This document shows positions 48,804 to 57,260 of a DNA stretch of 64,000 bases, in pieces. The stretch is taken from positions 86,962-150,961 of the forward strand of contig JARRCS010000003.1 of the NCBI GenBank assembly GCA_029981855.1. The letters are read 5' to 3'. Source of the DNA: Halanaerobiales bacterium (GTDB lineage Bacteria > Bacillota > Halanaerobiia > Halanaerobiales > DTU029). Under the pieces are notes generated by a model, which worked only from the letters and a program-made list of their open reading frames with translations, was not told the DNA's origin and did not search any database. Position 1 is the stretch's first letter, and each line of letters begins with the position of its first letter. The position numbers and the translations under genes are program-made.

Positions 48804-51800
48804 ATGTCTCATTTAAATACGATACCGGATCTGGAGAGCAATAAATTACGTTCACTGGCTGATTTAAGTAATATCAAGCAGAAGGCCTTTAAGGAGATGA
48901 ATACCGATAAGGGGACAAAGATTGTCATCGGAATGGGCACCTGTGGAATTGCTGCCGGGGCCCAGGAGGTCTTCGAGGCAGTTGTCGATGAGATCGAAAG
49001 AAGGAACTTAAAAGATGTTACCGTGACCAAAACTGGTTGCCTTGGTCTCTGTGCCAGAGAGCCCCTGCTGGAGATTAGACAGGGGAATACCCGGGTCTTA
49101 TATGGTAATTTAAATGAAGAGAAGGCCAGAGATTTAATCCTTGAGAGTGTCATTGAAGGTAATATTATTTCTGACTGGACTATTTCTGAAGATGATGATT
49201 TCTTTAAATCCCAGTACAGGATAGTATTGAAAAATTGTGGGGTTATAGATCCTGAAGATATTGAGGAGGCTATTGTTCATGATGCCTATTTTGCCCTGGG
49301 TAAGGCCTTAACCGAGATGACCCCTGAGGATGTAATCAATGAAATATTAGAGGCCAAACTCAGGGGAAGGGGCGGTGCTGGTTTCCCTACTGGGCTTAAA
49401 TGGAAGTTTGCCCATGATAAGAAAAGCGATGAGAAGTATATTATCTGTAATGCCGATGAAGGTGACCCCGGTGCCTTTATGGACCGCAGTGTCCTGGAAG
49501 GTGACCCTCATAAGCTGATCGAGGGTATGGCCATTGCCGGTTATGCCATCGGGGCCCATCAGGGTTATATTTACTGCCGGGCTGAATATCCCCTGGCTAT
49601 CAAGCGTTTAAAAAAGGCAATAGCAGATGCTAGAGAATTGGGCTTACTGGGGAAGGATATCTTCGGCAGCGGTTTTGATTTTGAGCTGGATATCCGTCTC
49701 GGGGCCGGGGCCTTTGTCTGCGGCGAAGAGACGGCTCTGATGGCCTCAATTGAAGGTAGAAGGGGTGAGCCCAGGCCTAAACCGCCCTTCCCGGCAGAAT
49801 CCGGTCTCTGGGGTAAGCCTACCGTTATTAATAATGTGGAGACCCTGGCCAATGTCCCTGAAATAATTAGACGGGGTAAGGACTGGTTTAAATCCATCGG
49901 GACAGAGGATAGCCCCGGGACCAAGGTTTTTGCCCTGGCCGGTAAGGTAAAGAATAACGGGCTGGTTGAGATTCCCATGGGGACCAAACTGGGTGAGATC
50001 ATCTTTGATATCGGTGGCGGCCTGGAAAATAACGCCAAATTTAAAGCTGCCCAGACCGGCGGGCCGTCGGGTGGCTGTATTCCGGTTGAATATCTGAATG
50101 TACCCATTGATTACGATTCCCTGCAAGAACTGGGTACAATTATGGGTTCCGGCGGGCTGATCGTGATGGATGAACAGACCTGTATGGTCGACCTGGCTAA
50201 ATACTTTATCGATTTCTGTAAGGACGAGTCTTGCGGTAAGTGTACCCCCTGCCGGATCGGTACTACCAGGATGCTGGAGATCCTGGAAAGAATTACCAGT
50301 GGCAAAGGCAAGAGGGAAGATATTGATCTTCTACTCGAAATGGGTGAACAGATCAAGGACTCCGCTTTCTGCGGCCTGGGGCAGACTGCTCCCAATCCGG
50401 TATTGAGTACCATCCGCTATTTTAAGGATGAATACCTGGCTCATATTGAAGATCACTACTGTGAGGCGTCCAGGTGTGCTTCCCTCTTTAATTCACCCTG
50501 TCAGAATGCCTGTCCGGCCAATGTTGATATTCCCATCTATATCGATCTGATCCGTCAGGGTAAGTATAAGGAAGCATATAAGGTAATCCAGGAGGAGAAT
50601 CCGCTGGTATTGATCTGCGGCCGGGTCTGTTATAACCTCTGTGAAAAGGCCTGTAACAGAAACTCCCTGGATGAGCCCCTGGCTATTAGGGAACTGAAAC
50701 GTTTCGCCAGTGATTATGTCCTGAAGAATGAAGGCGGTTTTCCGGTACCGACCATCAAGGAGGAAAAGGGTGAGAAGATTGCCGTTGTCGGTTCAGGGCC
50801 TGCCGGTTTAACTGCGGCCTTCTATCTGAGAAGGAAGGGTTATCAGGTTACTATCTTTGAGGCCCTACCTGTGGTAGGTGGTATGCTGGCTGTAGGTATT
50901 CCCGAATATCGTCTGCCGAAGGAGCTTCTAAATGAGGAGATTACCGTTCTGACGACGATGGGTGTTGAGATCGTTGTCGATACCAGAATCGGTGAGGATA
51001 TCACCCTTAAGGAACTGAAGGAACAGGGTTATAAAGCGGTATATCTGGCCGTAGGAGCTCATAAAGACCGCAAACTGGGAATTGAAGGAGAGGATCTCAA
51101 GGGGGTCTATTCGGGTATTGAATTATTGAAGGAGATTAACCTCGGCCGGGAAGTTGATATGAGAGGGAAGAAGGTTGCTATTATCGGTGGGGGTAATGCT
51201 GCTATCGATGTAGCCCGTAACCTTGTCAGACTTGGTGCTGAAGAAGTAAACATTGTTTACCGGAGGACTAAAGATGATATGCCCGCTCATAGGGAAGAAA
51301 TTGAAGAAGCAGAGTATGAAGAGGTAAAGATAAACTGTTTGGTTAATCCCGTTAGGATAATCGGTGAAGATGGAAAGGTAAATGGACTGGAGTGTGTCCG
51401 GATTAAAGGCGGAGAATTCGACAGGAGCGGGCGCAGGAAGCCGGTTACTGTTGAGGGCTCCAATTTTGTTATGGATGTAGATGTTGTTATCTCCGCAATC
51501 GGCCAGAGTGTTGAAGATAGCTTTAATAATGGCGAACTGAAAATTGACCTGACCGATGGTGCTCTTATCAAGACTGGTCCAGACTGTACTACTAATATAC
51601 CCTGGATCTTTGCCGGCGGGGACTGCGTCACCGGGCCGGCTACGGTAGTAGAGGCCATCAAACAGGGTAAGGATGCCGCCAGGGCGATCGATAGATATCT
51701 CGGTGGCGATGGTGAGATTATACCACCCAAAGATATTGAGAGAAAGATCTCCGGCCCGATTATGGAAGAAGAGAAACCCAGGGTGAAGATGCCCACCATC

Positions 51801-51911
51801 CTGCTTTCAGAGAGGAAACGGGGCTTTAAAGAGGTTGAAAAGGGATATTCAGAAGATATGGCAGTTGAAGAGGCAAGCCGCTGCTTACGCTGTGATGTAA
51901 AAGAAAAGTAA
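48804..51911 (+). CDS. hydB: HydB1: NuoF-type subunit fused to an NfnL/GltD-like module
   Basis: A 1035-residue fusion. Residues about 35-125 are a thioredoxin-like [2Fe-2S]-type domain with three visible cysteines (MGTCGIAAGA, GCLGLC). Residues about 140-545 are NuoF: FMN/NAD motifs GRGGAGFPTGLKW and NADEGDPGAFMDRS, and [4Fe-4S] ligands Cys477/480/483 and Cys523. The usual C-terminal 2x[4Fe-4S] domain of HydB is absent. Residues about 553-1035 are instead a GltD/NfnL-like unit: cysteine-rich N-part (CxxxCPANVDIP, CGRVCYNLCEKAC), FAD motif VVGSGPAGLTAAF, NAD(P) motif IIGGGNAAIDVARN, and AGGDCVTGPATVVEA near the end. This resembles splitting the Sporomusa-type Nfn parts into one chain. It may link NADH, NADPH, ferredoxin and H2. 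Confidence 0.93.
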   Translation: MSHLNTIPDLESNKLRSLADLSNIKQKAFKEMNTDKGTKIVIGMGTCGIAAGAQEVFEAVVDEIERRNLKDVTVTKTGCLGLCAREPLLEIRQGNTRVLYGNLNEEKARDLILESVIEGNIISDWTISEDDDFFKSQYRIVLKNCGVIDPEDIEEAIVHDAYFALGKALTEMTPEDVINEILEAKLRGRGGAGFPTGLKWKFAHDKKSDEKYIICNADEGDPGAFMDRSVLEGDPHKLIEGMAIAGYAIGAHQGYIYCRAEYPLAIKRLKKAIADARELGLLGKDIFGSGFDFELDIRLGAGAFVCGEETALMASIEGRRGEPRPKPPFPAESGLWGKPTVINNVETLANVPEIIRRGKDWFKSIGTEDSPGTKVFALAGKVKNNGLVEIPMGTKLGEIIFDIGGGLENNAKFKAAQTGGPSGGCIPVEYLNVPIDYDSLQELGTIMGSGGLIVMDEQTCMVDLAKYFIDFCKDESCGKCTPCRIGTTRMLEILERITSGKGKREDIDLLLEMGEQIKDSAFCGLGQTAPNPVLSTIRYFKDEYLAHIEDHYCEASRCASLFNSPCQNACPANVDIPIYIDLIRQGKYKEAYKVIQEENPLVLICGRVCYNLCEKACNRNSLDEPLAIRELKRFASDYVLKNEGGFPVPTIKEEKGEKIAVVGSGPAGLTAAFYLRRKGYQVTIFEALPVVGGMLAVGIPEYRLPKELLNEEITVLTTMGVEIVVDTRIGEDITLKELKEQGYKAVYLAVGAHKDRKLGIEGEDLKGVYSGIELLKEINLGREVDMRGKKVAIIGGGNAAIDVARNLVRLGAEEVNIVYRRTKDDMPAHREEIEEAEYEEVKINCLVNPVRIIGEDGKVNGLECVRIKGGEFDRSGRRKPVTVEGSNFVMDVDVVISAIGQSVEDSFNNGELKIDLTDGALIKTGPDCTTNIPWIFAGGDCVTGPATVVEAIKQGKDAARAIDRYLGGDGEIIPPKDIERKISGPIMEEEKPRVKMPTILLSERKRGFKEVEKGYSEDMAVEEASRCLRCDVKEK

Positions 51912-51995
51912 CAAAATGGCCTTTGGCCGCAATCTTGTTGATGCCAGAATGATTAATATTGAAGATTATTGGAATTAAGGAGGGGAAGGATTAGA

Positions 51996-53708
51996 ATGGC
52001 AGAGAAAATAATTAAATTGTGGATAGATGATGTTGAAGTAGAGGTTGAAGAAGGCACCACTGTTTTAGAAGCTGCCAAAAAAGCGGGCAAGGATATCCCG
52101 ACACTCTGTTATTTAAAGGGGATAAATGAGGTCGGTGCCTGCCGAATCTGTCTTGTCGAGATTGAAAACACGGGGAAACTGGCTGTCTCCTGTATTACAC
52201 CTGCGGCAGATGGTATGAAGGTGAAAACAAATACCGAGAGGGTCAGGAAAACCAGGAAGCTAAATCTGGAACTGTTGCTCTCCAACCATAAGGTGGACTG
52301 TCCTACCTGTGTTAGGGATGAGAACTGTGAGTTACGTGAGCTGGCGGAAAAAATGGGGATCCGTGATATCCGTTTTGAGGGGCAGAAGGGCATTTTTGTG
52401 GTTGATGACACCACCCCTTCTATCTACCGGGATCCGGAAAAGTGTATCCTCTGCCGCCGCTGTGTAAGTGTCTGTCATGAGGTACAGTCGGTGAAGGCTA
52501 TTGTCCCGGAAGGAAGAGGATTCCATACGGTGGTTGAGCCGGCTTTCTATAACAGTCTGTCTGACAGTCCCTGTGTGCTCTGCGGCCAGTGTTCACTGGT
52601 CTGTCCTACCGGGGCGATTACCGAGAAGGAGTATATCGAAGATGTCTGGGAGGCCATCTATGACCCGGATAAACATGTTATTGTCCAGACTGCGCCTGCC
52701 GTCAGGGTGGCTTTATCGGAGGCCTTTGGACTTGAGCCGGGTACTATCTTTACCGGGCAGATGGTGGCCGCTCTGAGGAGGCTCGGTTTTGACAGGGTTT
52801 TCGATACCAACTTTACGGCCGACCTGACTATTATGGAGGAGGGGACAGAGCTAATTCACCGCATTAAGAATAATGAAACCCTGCCTCTCTTTACCTCCTG
52901 TAGTCCCGGCTGGATTAAGTTTCTGGAACACTATTATCCCGAGTTTATCTATAATCTATCTACCTGTAAGTCACCACAGCAGATGTTCGGAGCTATAGCT
53001 AAAAGCTATTATGCCGAAAAGAATAATATACCTGTAGAGAACCTGGTAGTTGTCTCGATTATGCCCTGTACGGCTAAGAAGTTCGAGGCTACCAGATCAG
53101 AGATGAATGGAGATGTTGATTATGCCCTGACGACCAGGGAACTGGCAAGAATGATCAAACAGGCCGGTATTGATGTTCTGAATCTACCTGAGGAAGAACA
53201 TGATAAACTACTGGGCGTTTCTTCGGGAGCCGCTGCTATTTTTGGTGCAACTGGCGGAGTGATGGAAGCCGCTCTCAGAACAGCCTATGAGATCTTAACC
53301 GGTGAGGAATTAAAGGAGCTGGACTTTAAACAGGTCAGAGGGTTTAAGGGTATTAAGGAGGCAGAGGTCAGGATAGGCGATTTGAACCTAAAGGTAGCTG
53401 TAGCCCACGGACTGGGTAATGCCCGGGAAATTTTAGAGAGAATTAAGGCCGGGGCAGAGTATCATTTTGTTGAATTTATGGCCTGTCCGGGCGGATGTAT
53501 CGGCGGAGGCGGCCAGCCCCTCCCGGCAACAGAAGATGTCCTTGAGAAGAGAATGGCAGCCATCTACGAGATTGATAAAGGAAAGAAAATCAGGAAATCT
53601 CATGAGAATCCGTATATTAAGAAGATATATGAAGAATACCTTGAAGAGCCGGGTAGCCACAGGGCCCATGAATTACTCCATACTCATTATGTAGCCAGAG
53701 GTGTATAA
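51996..53708 (+). CDS. hydA: [FeFe]-hydrogenase catalytic subunit HydA1
   Basis: 570 residues from the ATG at 51996 (AAGGAGGGGAAGG upstream; the frame opens earlier, at 51969). It has an N-terminal [2Fe-2S] domain (LCYLKGINEVGACRICLVE), a His/Cys [4Fe-4S] site (HKVDCPTCVRDENC), and two [4Fe-4S] motifs (CILCRRCVSVCHE, CVLCGQCSLVCP). The H-cluster domain has TSCSPGW (Cys302), MPCTAKKFE (Cys358) and MACPGGCIGGGGQP (Cys497, Cys501), all intact. The C-terminal small-subunit-like tail ends HELLHTHYVARGV. It makes or uses H2 in the cytoplasm with HydB1 and HydC1. Its paralogue at 61372 has the same length and motif positions. Confidence 0.95.
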   Translation: MAEKIIKLWIDDVEVEVEEGTTVLEAAKKAGKDIPTLCYLKGINEVGACRICLVEIENTGKLAVSCITPAADGMKVKTNTERVRKTRKLNLELLLSNHKVDCPTCVRDENCELRELAEKMGIRDIRFEGQKGIFVVDDTTPSIYRDPEKCILCRRCVSVCHEVQSVKAIVPEGRGFHTVVEPAFYNSLSDSPCVLCGQCSLVCPTGAITEKEYIEDVWEAIYDPDKHVIVQTAPAVRVALSEAFGLEPGTIFTGQMVAALRRLGFDRVFDTNFTADLTIMEEGTELIHRIKNNETLPLFTSCSPGWIKFLEHYYPEFIYNLSTCKSPQQMFGAIAKSYYAEKNNIPVENLVVVSIMPCTAKKFEATRSEMNGDVDYALTTRELARMIKQAGIDVLNLPEEEHDKLLGVSSGAAAIFGATGGVMEAALRTAYEILTGEELKELDFKQVRGFKGIKEAEVRIGDLNLKVAVAHGLGNAREILERIKAGAEYHFVEFMACPGGCIGGGGQPLPATEDVLEKRMAAIYEIDKGKKIRKSHENPYIKKIYEEYLEEPGSHRAHELLHTHYVARGV

Positions 53709-53710
53709 TT

Positions 53711-54337
53711 ATGAAGGATGTGCCCGGGCCGACAATCAGACGCCTTATTCTCTACTACCGCTATCTGGAGGAGCTAGCCAAAAAGGACCCGGACCGGAAG
53801 ATTTCATCAGTAGCACTTGGTAAAGGGGTCGGGGTTACAGCAACCCAGGTCAGAAAGGACCTCTCCTATTTCGGTCCTCTGGGTCTAAAAGGTGTTGGTT
53901 ATGAAGTAGGCAGTTTAAAGAACAGGCTGGAAAAAATAATCGGTTTCAATAGGAACTGGGAGGTTGCCCTGGTTGGAGCGGGGAATCTGGGCAGAGCGTT
54001 GGTTTATTATCAGAAATTCAAAGACCTGGGCCTAAATATTGTTGAGGTTTTTGATTGCGATCTCAATAAGATTGGCAATATGATTAATGGGATTACGGTA
54101 AAAAGCACCAAAGAGATGCAGAGAATTATTTTTGAAAGAGGGATTAAGATAGCTGTCATTGCTGTTCCTGCCGAAGAAGCCCAGCAGGTAGCGGAAGAGC
54201 TTGTTAATGCAGGTGTTAGGGCTATCTGGAACTTTGCCCCGGTTCCCCTGGATTTAGACAGTGAGATAATAGTTATCTCGGAAGACTTATCTTCTGGGAT
54301 AGGTAGTTTGATTTACAGATTAAAACAGGTTAATTAG
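53711..54337 (+). CDS. rex: Redox-sensing repressor Rex, copy 1
   Basis: A 208-residue Rex protein: N-terminal winged helix (GPTIRRLILYYRYLEELAKK, GVTATQVRKDLSYFGPLGLKGVGY) and Rossmann domain (VALVGAGNLGRALVYY, VFDCDLNKIG, VIAVPAEEAQQVAEELVNAGVRAIWNFAPV), ending in the domain-swap helix. Rex senses NADH/NAD+ and releases DNA when NADH is high. It follows hydA1 by 2 bases, so it is co-expressed with the hydrogenase, and the Rex-like sites at 48107 and 48159 suggest feedback on its own operon. Confidence 0.94.
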   Translation: MKDVPGPTIRRLILYYRYLEELAKKDPDRKISSVALGKGVGVTATQVRKDLSYFGPLGLKGVGYEVGSLKNRLEKIIGFNRNWEVALVGAGNLGRALVYYQKFKDLGLNIVEVFDCDLNKIGNMINGITVKSTKEMQRIIFERGIKIAVIAVPAEEAQQVAEELVNAGVRAIWNFAPVPLDLDSEIIVISEDLSSGIGSLIYRLKQVN

Positions 54338-54426
54338 AAACACTATAGGAATAAAAAGGAATCAAAGAAGGAAAAATATTGAATTTTGATGACATTTTCC
54401 ATCAAGATTTAGAGTAGCTATTAAAA

Positions 54427-54460
54427 ATCCGGCAGGGAGACCTGCCGGATGTTGTTATTT
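54427..54460. terminator. Bidirectional terminator between rex1 and the anti-sigma gene
   Basis: ATCCGGCAGG-gaga-CCTGCCGGAT is a perfect 10-bp stem. On the minus strand it is followed by TTTTTA, so it is the better terminator for transcripts from the sigma/anti-sigma operon; on the plus strand the T-run is weak. Confidence 0.8.
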
Positions 54461-54517
54461 CGAACCCCTGCTGCCGGTGTGAGAGACCGAAGTCCTGGAT
54501 CGCTAGACGATAAAGTC
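54459..54517 (-). tRNA. Truncated tRNA-Glu(CUC)-like sequence, 3' end missing
   Basis: On the minus strand 54517 to 54459 reads like the first 59 positions of tRNA-Glu: acceptor strand GACTTTA, TC, D-arm GTCTAGCGATCCAGGAC, an anticodon stem TCGGT/ACCGG closing the loop CTCTCAC (anticodon CTC), a variable region, and the T-arm start AGGGGTTCGAA. The match ends inside the T-loop; the second T-stem strand and the acceptor complement (TAAAGTC) are missing, and the terminator hairpin follows. It is therefore a pseudo-tRNA or tRNA-derived element, not a working tRNA. It lies 12 bases after the anti-sigma stop codon on that strand. Confidence 0.75.
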
Positions 54518-54528
54518 ACAAAAATTGG

Positions 54529-55260
54529 CTACGGGACCAGAGCTCGAACTCTATTTTTTACGTTAAATTGAATTATTATTGCATCTGGATCGGTAGGTTT
54601 TATAGTTCCTATACTTGATTCCTTGCTTATAATAATATATTCTATGTCATTTACGTTAATATTCTTCAATAATATTAACCCATTTTCATTAAAAAGACGA
54701 ATTTTTCCAGCTTGCTGTAAATTATCAGGCGTTTTTATCCAGGCTTGATATATTCTATCTGATATTGGAGGAAGACCATTAACAAAAAGTAATACTTTAT
54801 AATCAAACTCATTAATACAGGCATATCCACGTATATTGTACGGTTTCATAGAAATTACATTATATACTTTAGTATCTTTAGTAAGTAAAAATTCTTCATT
54901 ATCTACTAATTGGTTAGTATTCTTCTGATTAACTTCATGTAATCCTGAAAAAGTAGTAAGAACTATAATTAATATTACTGCTGCAATAGTTGATATCCAG
55001 ACAAGTGGTTTTTTGAGCGGAAATAAATGCTGTCTGTTTTCCCTGGAAATTGTCTTAAATATCCTCTTTTTTAAACTTGCGGAAGGTTGTTTATTTTCAT
55101 CAACAACACCATTTAATATTTCTTGCCAGTATTGATAAATACTCCTACAGCTTTTACAAGTAGCCAGGTGTTTTTCCAGCTTTTTTATTTTATTTGTCTC
55201 TAATTTTCCCAGTATATAGTCTATTATCTCTTCTTCTGTCCAGAGGCAATTTCTATTCAT
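54529..55260 (-). CDS. Anti-sigma factor with zinc-finger and membrane helix
   Basis: A 243-residue protein. The N-terminal zf-HC2 anti-sigma domain shows LEKHLATCKSCRSIYQYW (HxxxCxxC). One membrane helix (VWISTIAAVILIIVLTTFSG, about residues 88-107) and an outside domain resembling the RskA C-terminal region (LLFVNGLPPISDRIYQAWIKTPDNL) follow. The start overlaps the sigma gene stop by 4 bp, so the pair is one operon. It should hold the ECF sigma factor at the membrane until an envelope signal releases it. Confidence 0.87.
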   Translation of the reverse strand: MNRNCLWTEEEIIDYILGKLETNKIKKLEKHLATCKSCRSIYQYWQEILNGVVDENKQPSASLKKRIFKTISRENRQHLFPLKKPLVWISTIAAVILIIVLTTFSGLHEVNQKNTNQLVDNEEFLLTKDTKVYNVISMKPYNIRGYACINEFDYKVLLFVNGLPPISDRIYQAWIKTPDNLQQAGKIRLFNENGLILLKNINVNDIEYIIISKESSIGTIKPTDPDAIIIQFNVKNRVRALVP

Positions 55261-55838
55261 ACCCCATCCCCCTCTTCTTCCGCAAACCAGCCTGTCTGCT
55301 TTAACTGTTTCTGTAAATTCTTCAATCCGTAACGTATTGAAGATTTTACACTCCCCAGAGGACGTTTTAAATCGCGGGCTAATTCTCGATGTGTTCTACC
55401 TAGCAAATAATTACCGAAAATTACTTGTCTCTGATTTTTAGGAATTTTTTTCAGGGCCTTGATTACTGCTTTAAATGATATTTTTCTAATGGCATTGTCT
55501 TCTACAGAAAGATTATAACCTACTTCCCTATCATTATAAATTATCTCCCTTTTTGTTATATGCTTATTCCGCCGTAGAAAATCAATACATCTACATTTAG
55601 TTTTTACTGCCAGCCATGCTTCAATGCTTCCTTTTGCAGGATCAAAACTGGCAGGGTTTCTGTATATTTCCAAAAAAATATCATGACAGATGTCTTCGGC
55701 ATCATATTTATTATTCAAGATACTTAAAGCAATATTATAAACAAATCCAGAATACATATTATAAAATTTTTCAAATTCATCTAATAAACCTTTCCTAAAA
55801 TTCAAAAAGTACTGTTGTTCATTTTCTGCAGTAATCAT
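55257..55838 (-). CDS. ECF-type RNA polymerase sigma factor
   Basis: A 193-residue sigma-70-family ECF protein. Region 2 is visible in YDAEDICHDIFLEIYRNPASFDPAKGSIEAWLAVKTKCRCIDFLRR, and region 4 in LKKIPKNQRQVIFGNYLLGRTHRELARDLKRPLGSVKSSIRYGLKNLQKQL. It is followed by its anti-sigma gene. The divergent NEW3/ABC operon starts 237 bp away and is a candidate target. The ribosome site GGAGGTAATAAT precedes the ATG. Confidence 0.9.
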   Translation of the reverse strand: MITAENEQQYFLNFRKGLLDEFEKFYNMYSGFVYNIALSILNNKYDAEDICHDIFLEIYRNPASFDPAKGSIEAWLAVKTKCRCIDFLRRNKHITKREIIYNDREVGYNLSVEDNAIRKISFKAVIKALKKIPKNQRQVIFGNYLLGRTHRELARDLKRPLGSVKSSIRYGLKNLQKQLKQTGWFAEEEGDGV

Positions 55839-56075
55839 ATTATTACCTCCAGAAATGTCAAAGTACTGTCAGATAATCTTTATATATACTGGTAAATTCT
55901 TTTCTTCTAATCCCCAGGAGTTATTATATCAAATTTTAATTAAAAATTAAATTCATAAAAAATTGTTTTGTTATAAATCCAAATGTATATCTATTTCGTA
56001 TATAGAGTAAACGGTTTCTTTCCTAATGAAAGAAACTAAAAAAAACTAAAAAAAAAACATAGGAGGTATATTTTT
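55839..56075. promoter_or_regulatory. Divergent control region, sigma gene and NEW3-ABC operon
   Basis: A/T-rich with no gene. GTTTCTTTC-ctaat-GAAAGAAAC (56014-56036) is a perfect 9-bp inverted repeat about 40 bp ahead of the NEW3 gene, suiting an operator or a 5' leader hairpin. I could not identify the ECF promoter with confidence. Confidence 0.5.
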
Positions 56076-57257
56076 ATGACCAAAGTAAAAATTACTTCAC
56101 TTTTTCTCGTACTGGTATTTGTGTTAGTCTCTTTTACATTTGTTCAGGGGACAGCCTATGCTTCTCAGGGTTTAATACTCTACACCCCTTATACCGGCTT
56201 ATCTGTAACCCCCGGAGACACTTTAAGGTATTCAATTGAAGTCATTAATAATACGGATAGTATTCAGAATGTTACCTTTTCCCTGCAGGGGTTACCTGAG
56301 GGGTGGAATCCTTCCTTTACTTCAGGCAGCAAAAGCGTACAGAAGTTAGCCATTAAATCAAAGGATTTTGAAGAAGATAATAGTAGGGATATAGATTTAG
56401 AAGTGGAAGTCCCTCTCCAGATTCAAAAGGGAGACTATAATTTTAAGGTAATAGCTAAAACAGGTAGCGGTTCGGAATATGTACTACCGTTGACTGTAAC
56501 AGTGACGGAAAAAGGCGTATTTAAAACTGAATTAACGGCAGACCAGACCAACATGGAGGGCTATTCTGATTCTACTTTTAATTATGATCTTACCCTGAAA
56601 AATCGAACAGCAGAAAAACAGCACTATGCACTAACAGCAGATGCACCAAGGGGTTGGGATGTACGGTTTAAAGTTTATGGTGATTATGTCACATCGGTAA
56701 CATTAGATTCCAATGAGAGCAAAAGTATAGATGTATATGTTAATCCTTCTAACAATGTTAAAGCCGGCACCTATAATATAACGGTAGAAGCCTCTTCCGG
56801 TACAACCTCAGAGCAAGTTAATCTTGAAGCAGTAATCAAGGGTAAATATGATTTAAAACTCAGTACACCAACAGGTCTGTTAAGTACAACAATTACAGCC
56901 GGTGGGGAGAAAAGTATCAAGCTGCAATTAGAAAACACAGGTACAGTTACTTTAAGAGATATTAAGTTAGACTCATCCACCCCGATTGACTGGAATGTGG
57001 AATTTGATAAAGAGAAAATAACCAAACTTGAACCAGGTGAAAAAGCTACTATCGATGCTAAAATAAGTGCAAGTGATAAAGCGATAGCCGGTGATTATCA
57101 ATTAATTATTGATGCAAATGCGCCTGAGGCATCATCGAGTGCGGTTTTTAGAATAACCGTTAAAACTTCAGTACTTTGGGGATGGGTTGGTATTTTAATC
57201 ATTTTAATAGTCATAGCCGTTATCTATTACTTTGTTAGAAAATACGGGAGGAGATAA
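56076..57257 (+). CDS. Secreted NEW3-domain protein with C-terminal membrane anchor
   Basis: A 393-residue protein. The signal peptide ends near VQGTAYASQG. Three beta-sandwich repeats of the NEW3/COG1470 type follow: TPGDTLRYSIEVINNTDSIQNVTFSLQGLPEGWN (about 45-80), SDSTFNYDLTLKNRTAEKQHYALTADAPRGWD (about 165-197), and GGEKSIKLQLENTGTVTLRDIKLDSSTPIDWN (about 270-305). The C-terminus has one membrane helix (VLWGWVGILIILIVIAVIYYFV) and a basic tail. It is placed directly before an ABC-2 exporter (3-bp gap), a common pairing of unknown detailed function, perhaps envelope maintenance or export of a surface polymer. Confidence 0.85.
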   Translation: MTKVKITSLFLVLVFVLVSFTFVQGTAYASQGLILYTPYTGLSVTPGDTLRYSIEVINNTDSIQNVTFSLQGLPEGWNPSFTSGSKSVQKLAIKSKDFEEDNSRDIDLEVEVPLQIQKGDYNFKVIAKTGSGSEYVLPLTVTVTEKGVFKTELTADQTNMEGYSDSTFNYDLTLKNRTAEKQHYALTADAPRGWDVRFKVYGDYVTSVTLDSNESKSIDVYVNPSNNVKAGTYNITVEASSGTTSEQVNLEAVIKGKYDLKLSTPTGLLSTTITAGGEKSIKLQLENTGTVTLRDIKLDSSTPIDWNVEFDKEKITKLEPGEKATIDAKISASDKAIAGDYQLIIDANAPEASSSAVFRITVKTSVLWGWVGILIILIVIAVIYYFVRKYGRR

Positions 57258-57260
57258 CCT

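Noticed and set aside
54459..54517. Intact tRNA gene or T-box leader
   Set aside because: The second T-stem strand and the acceptor complement are missing, so it cannot be a working tRNA, and the position downstream of a coding gene does not suit a T-box.
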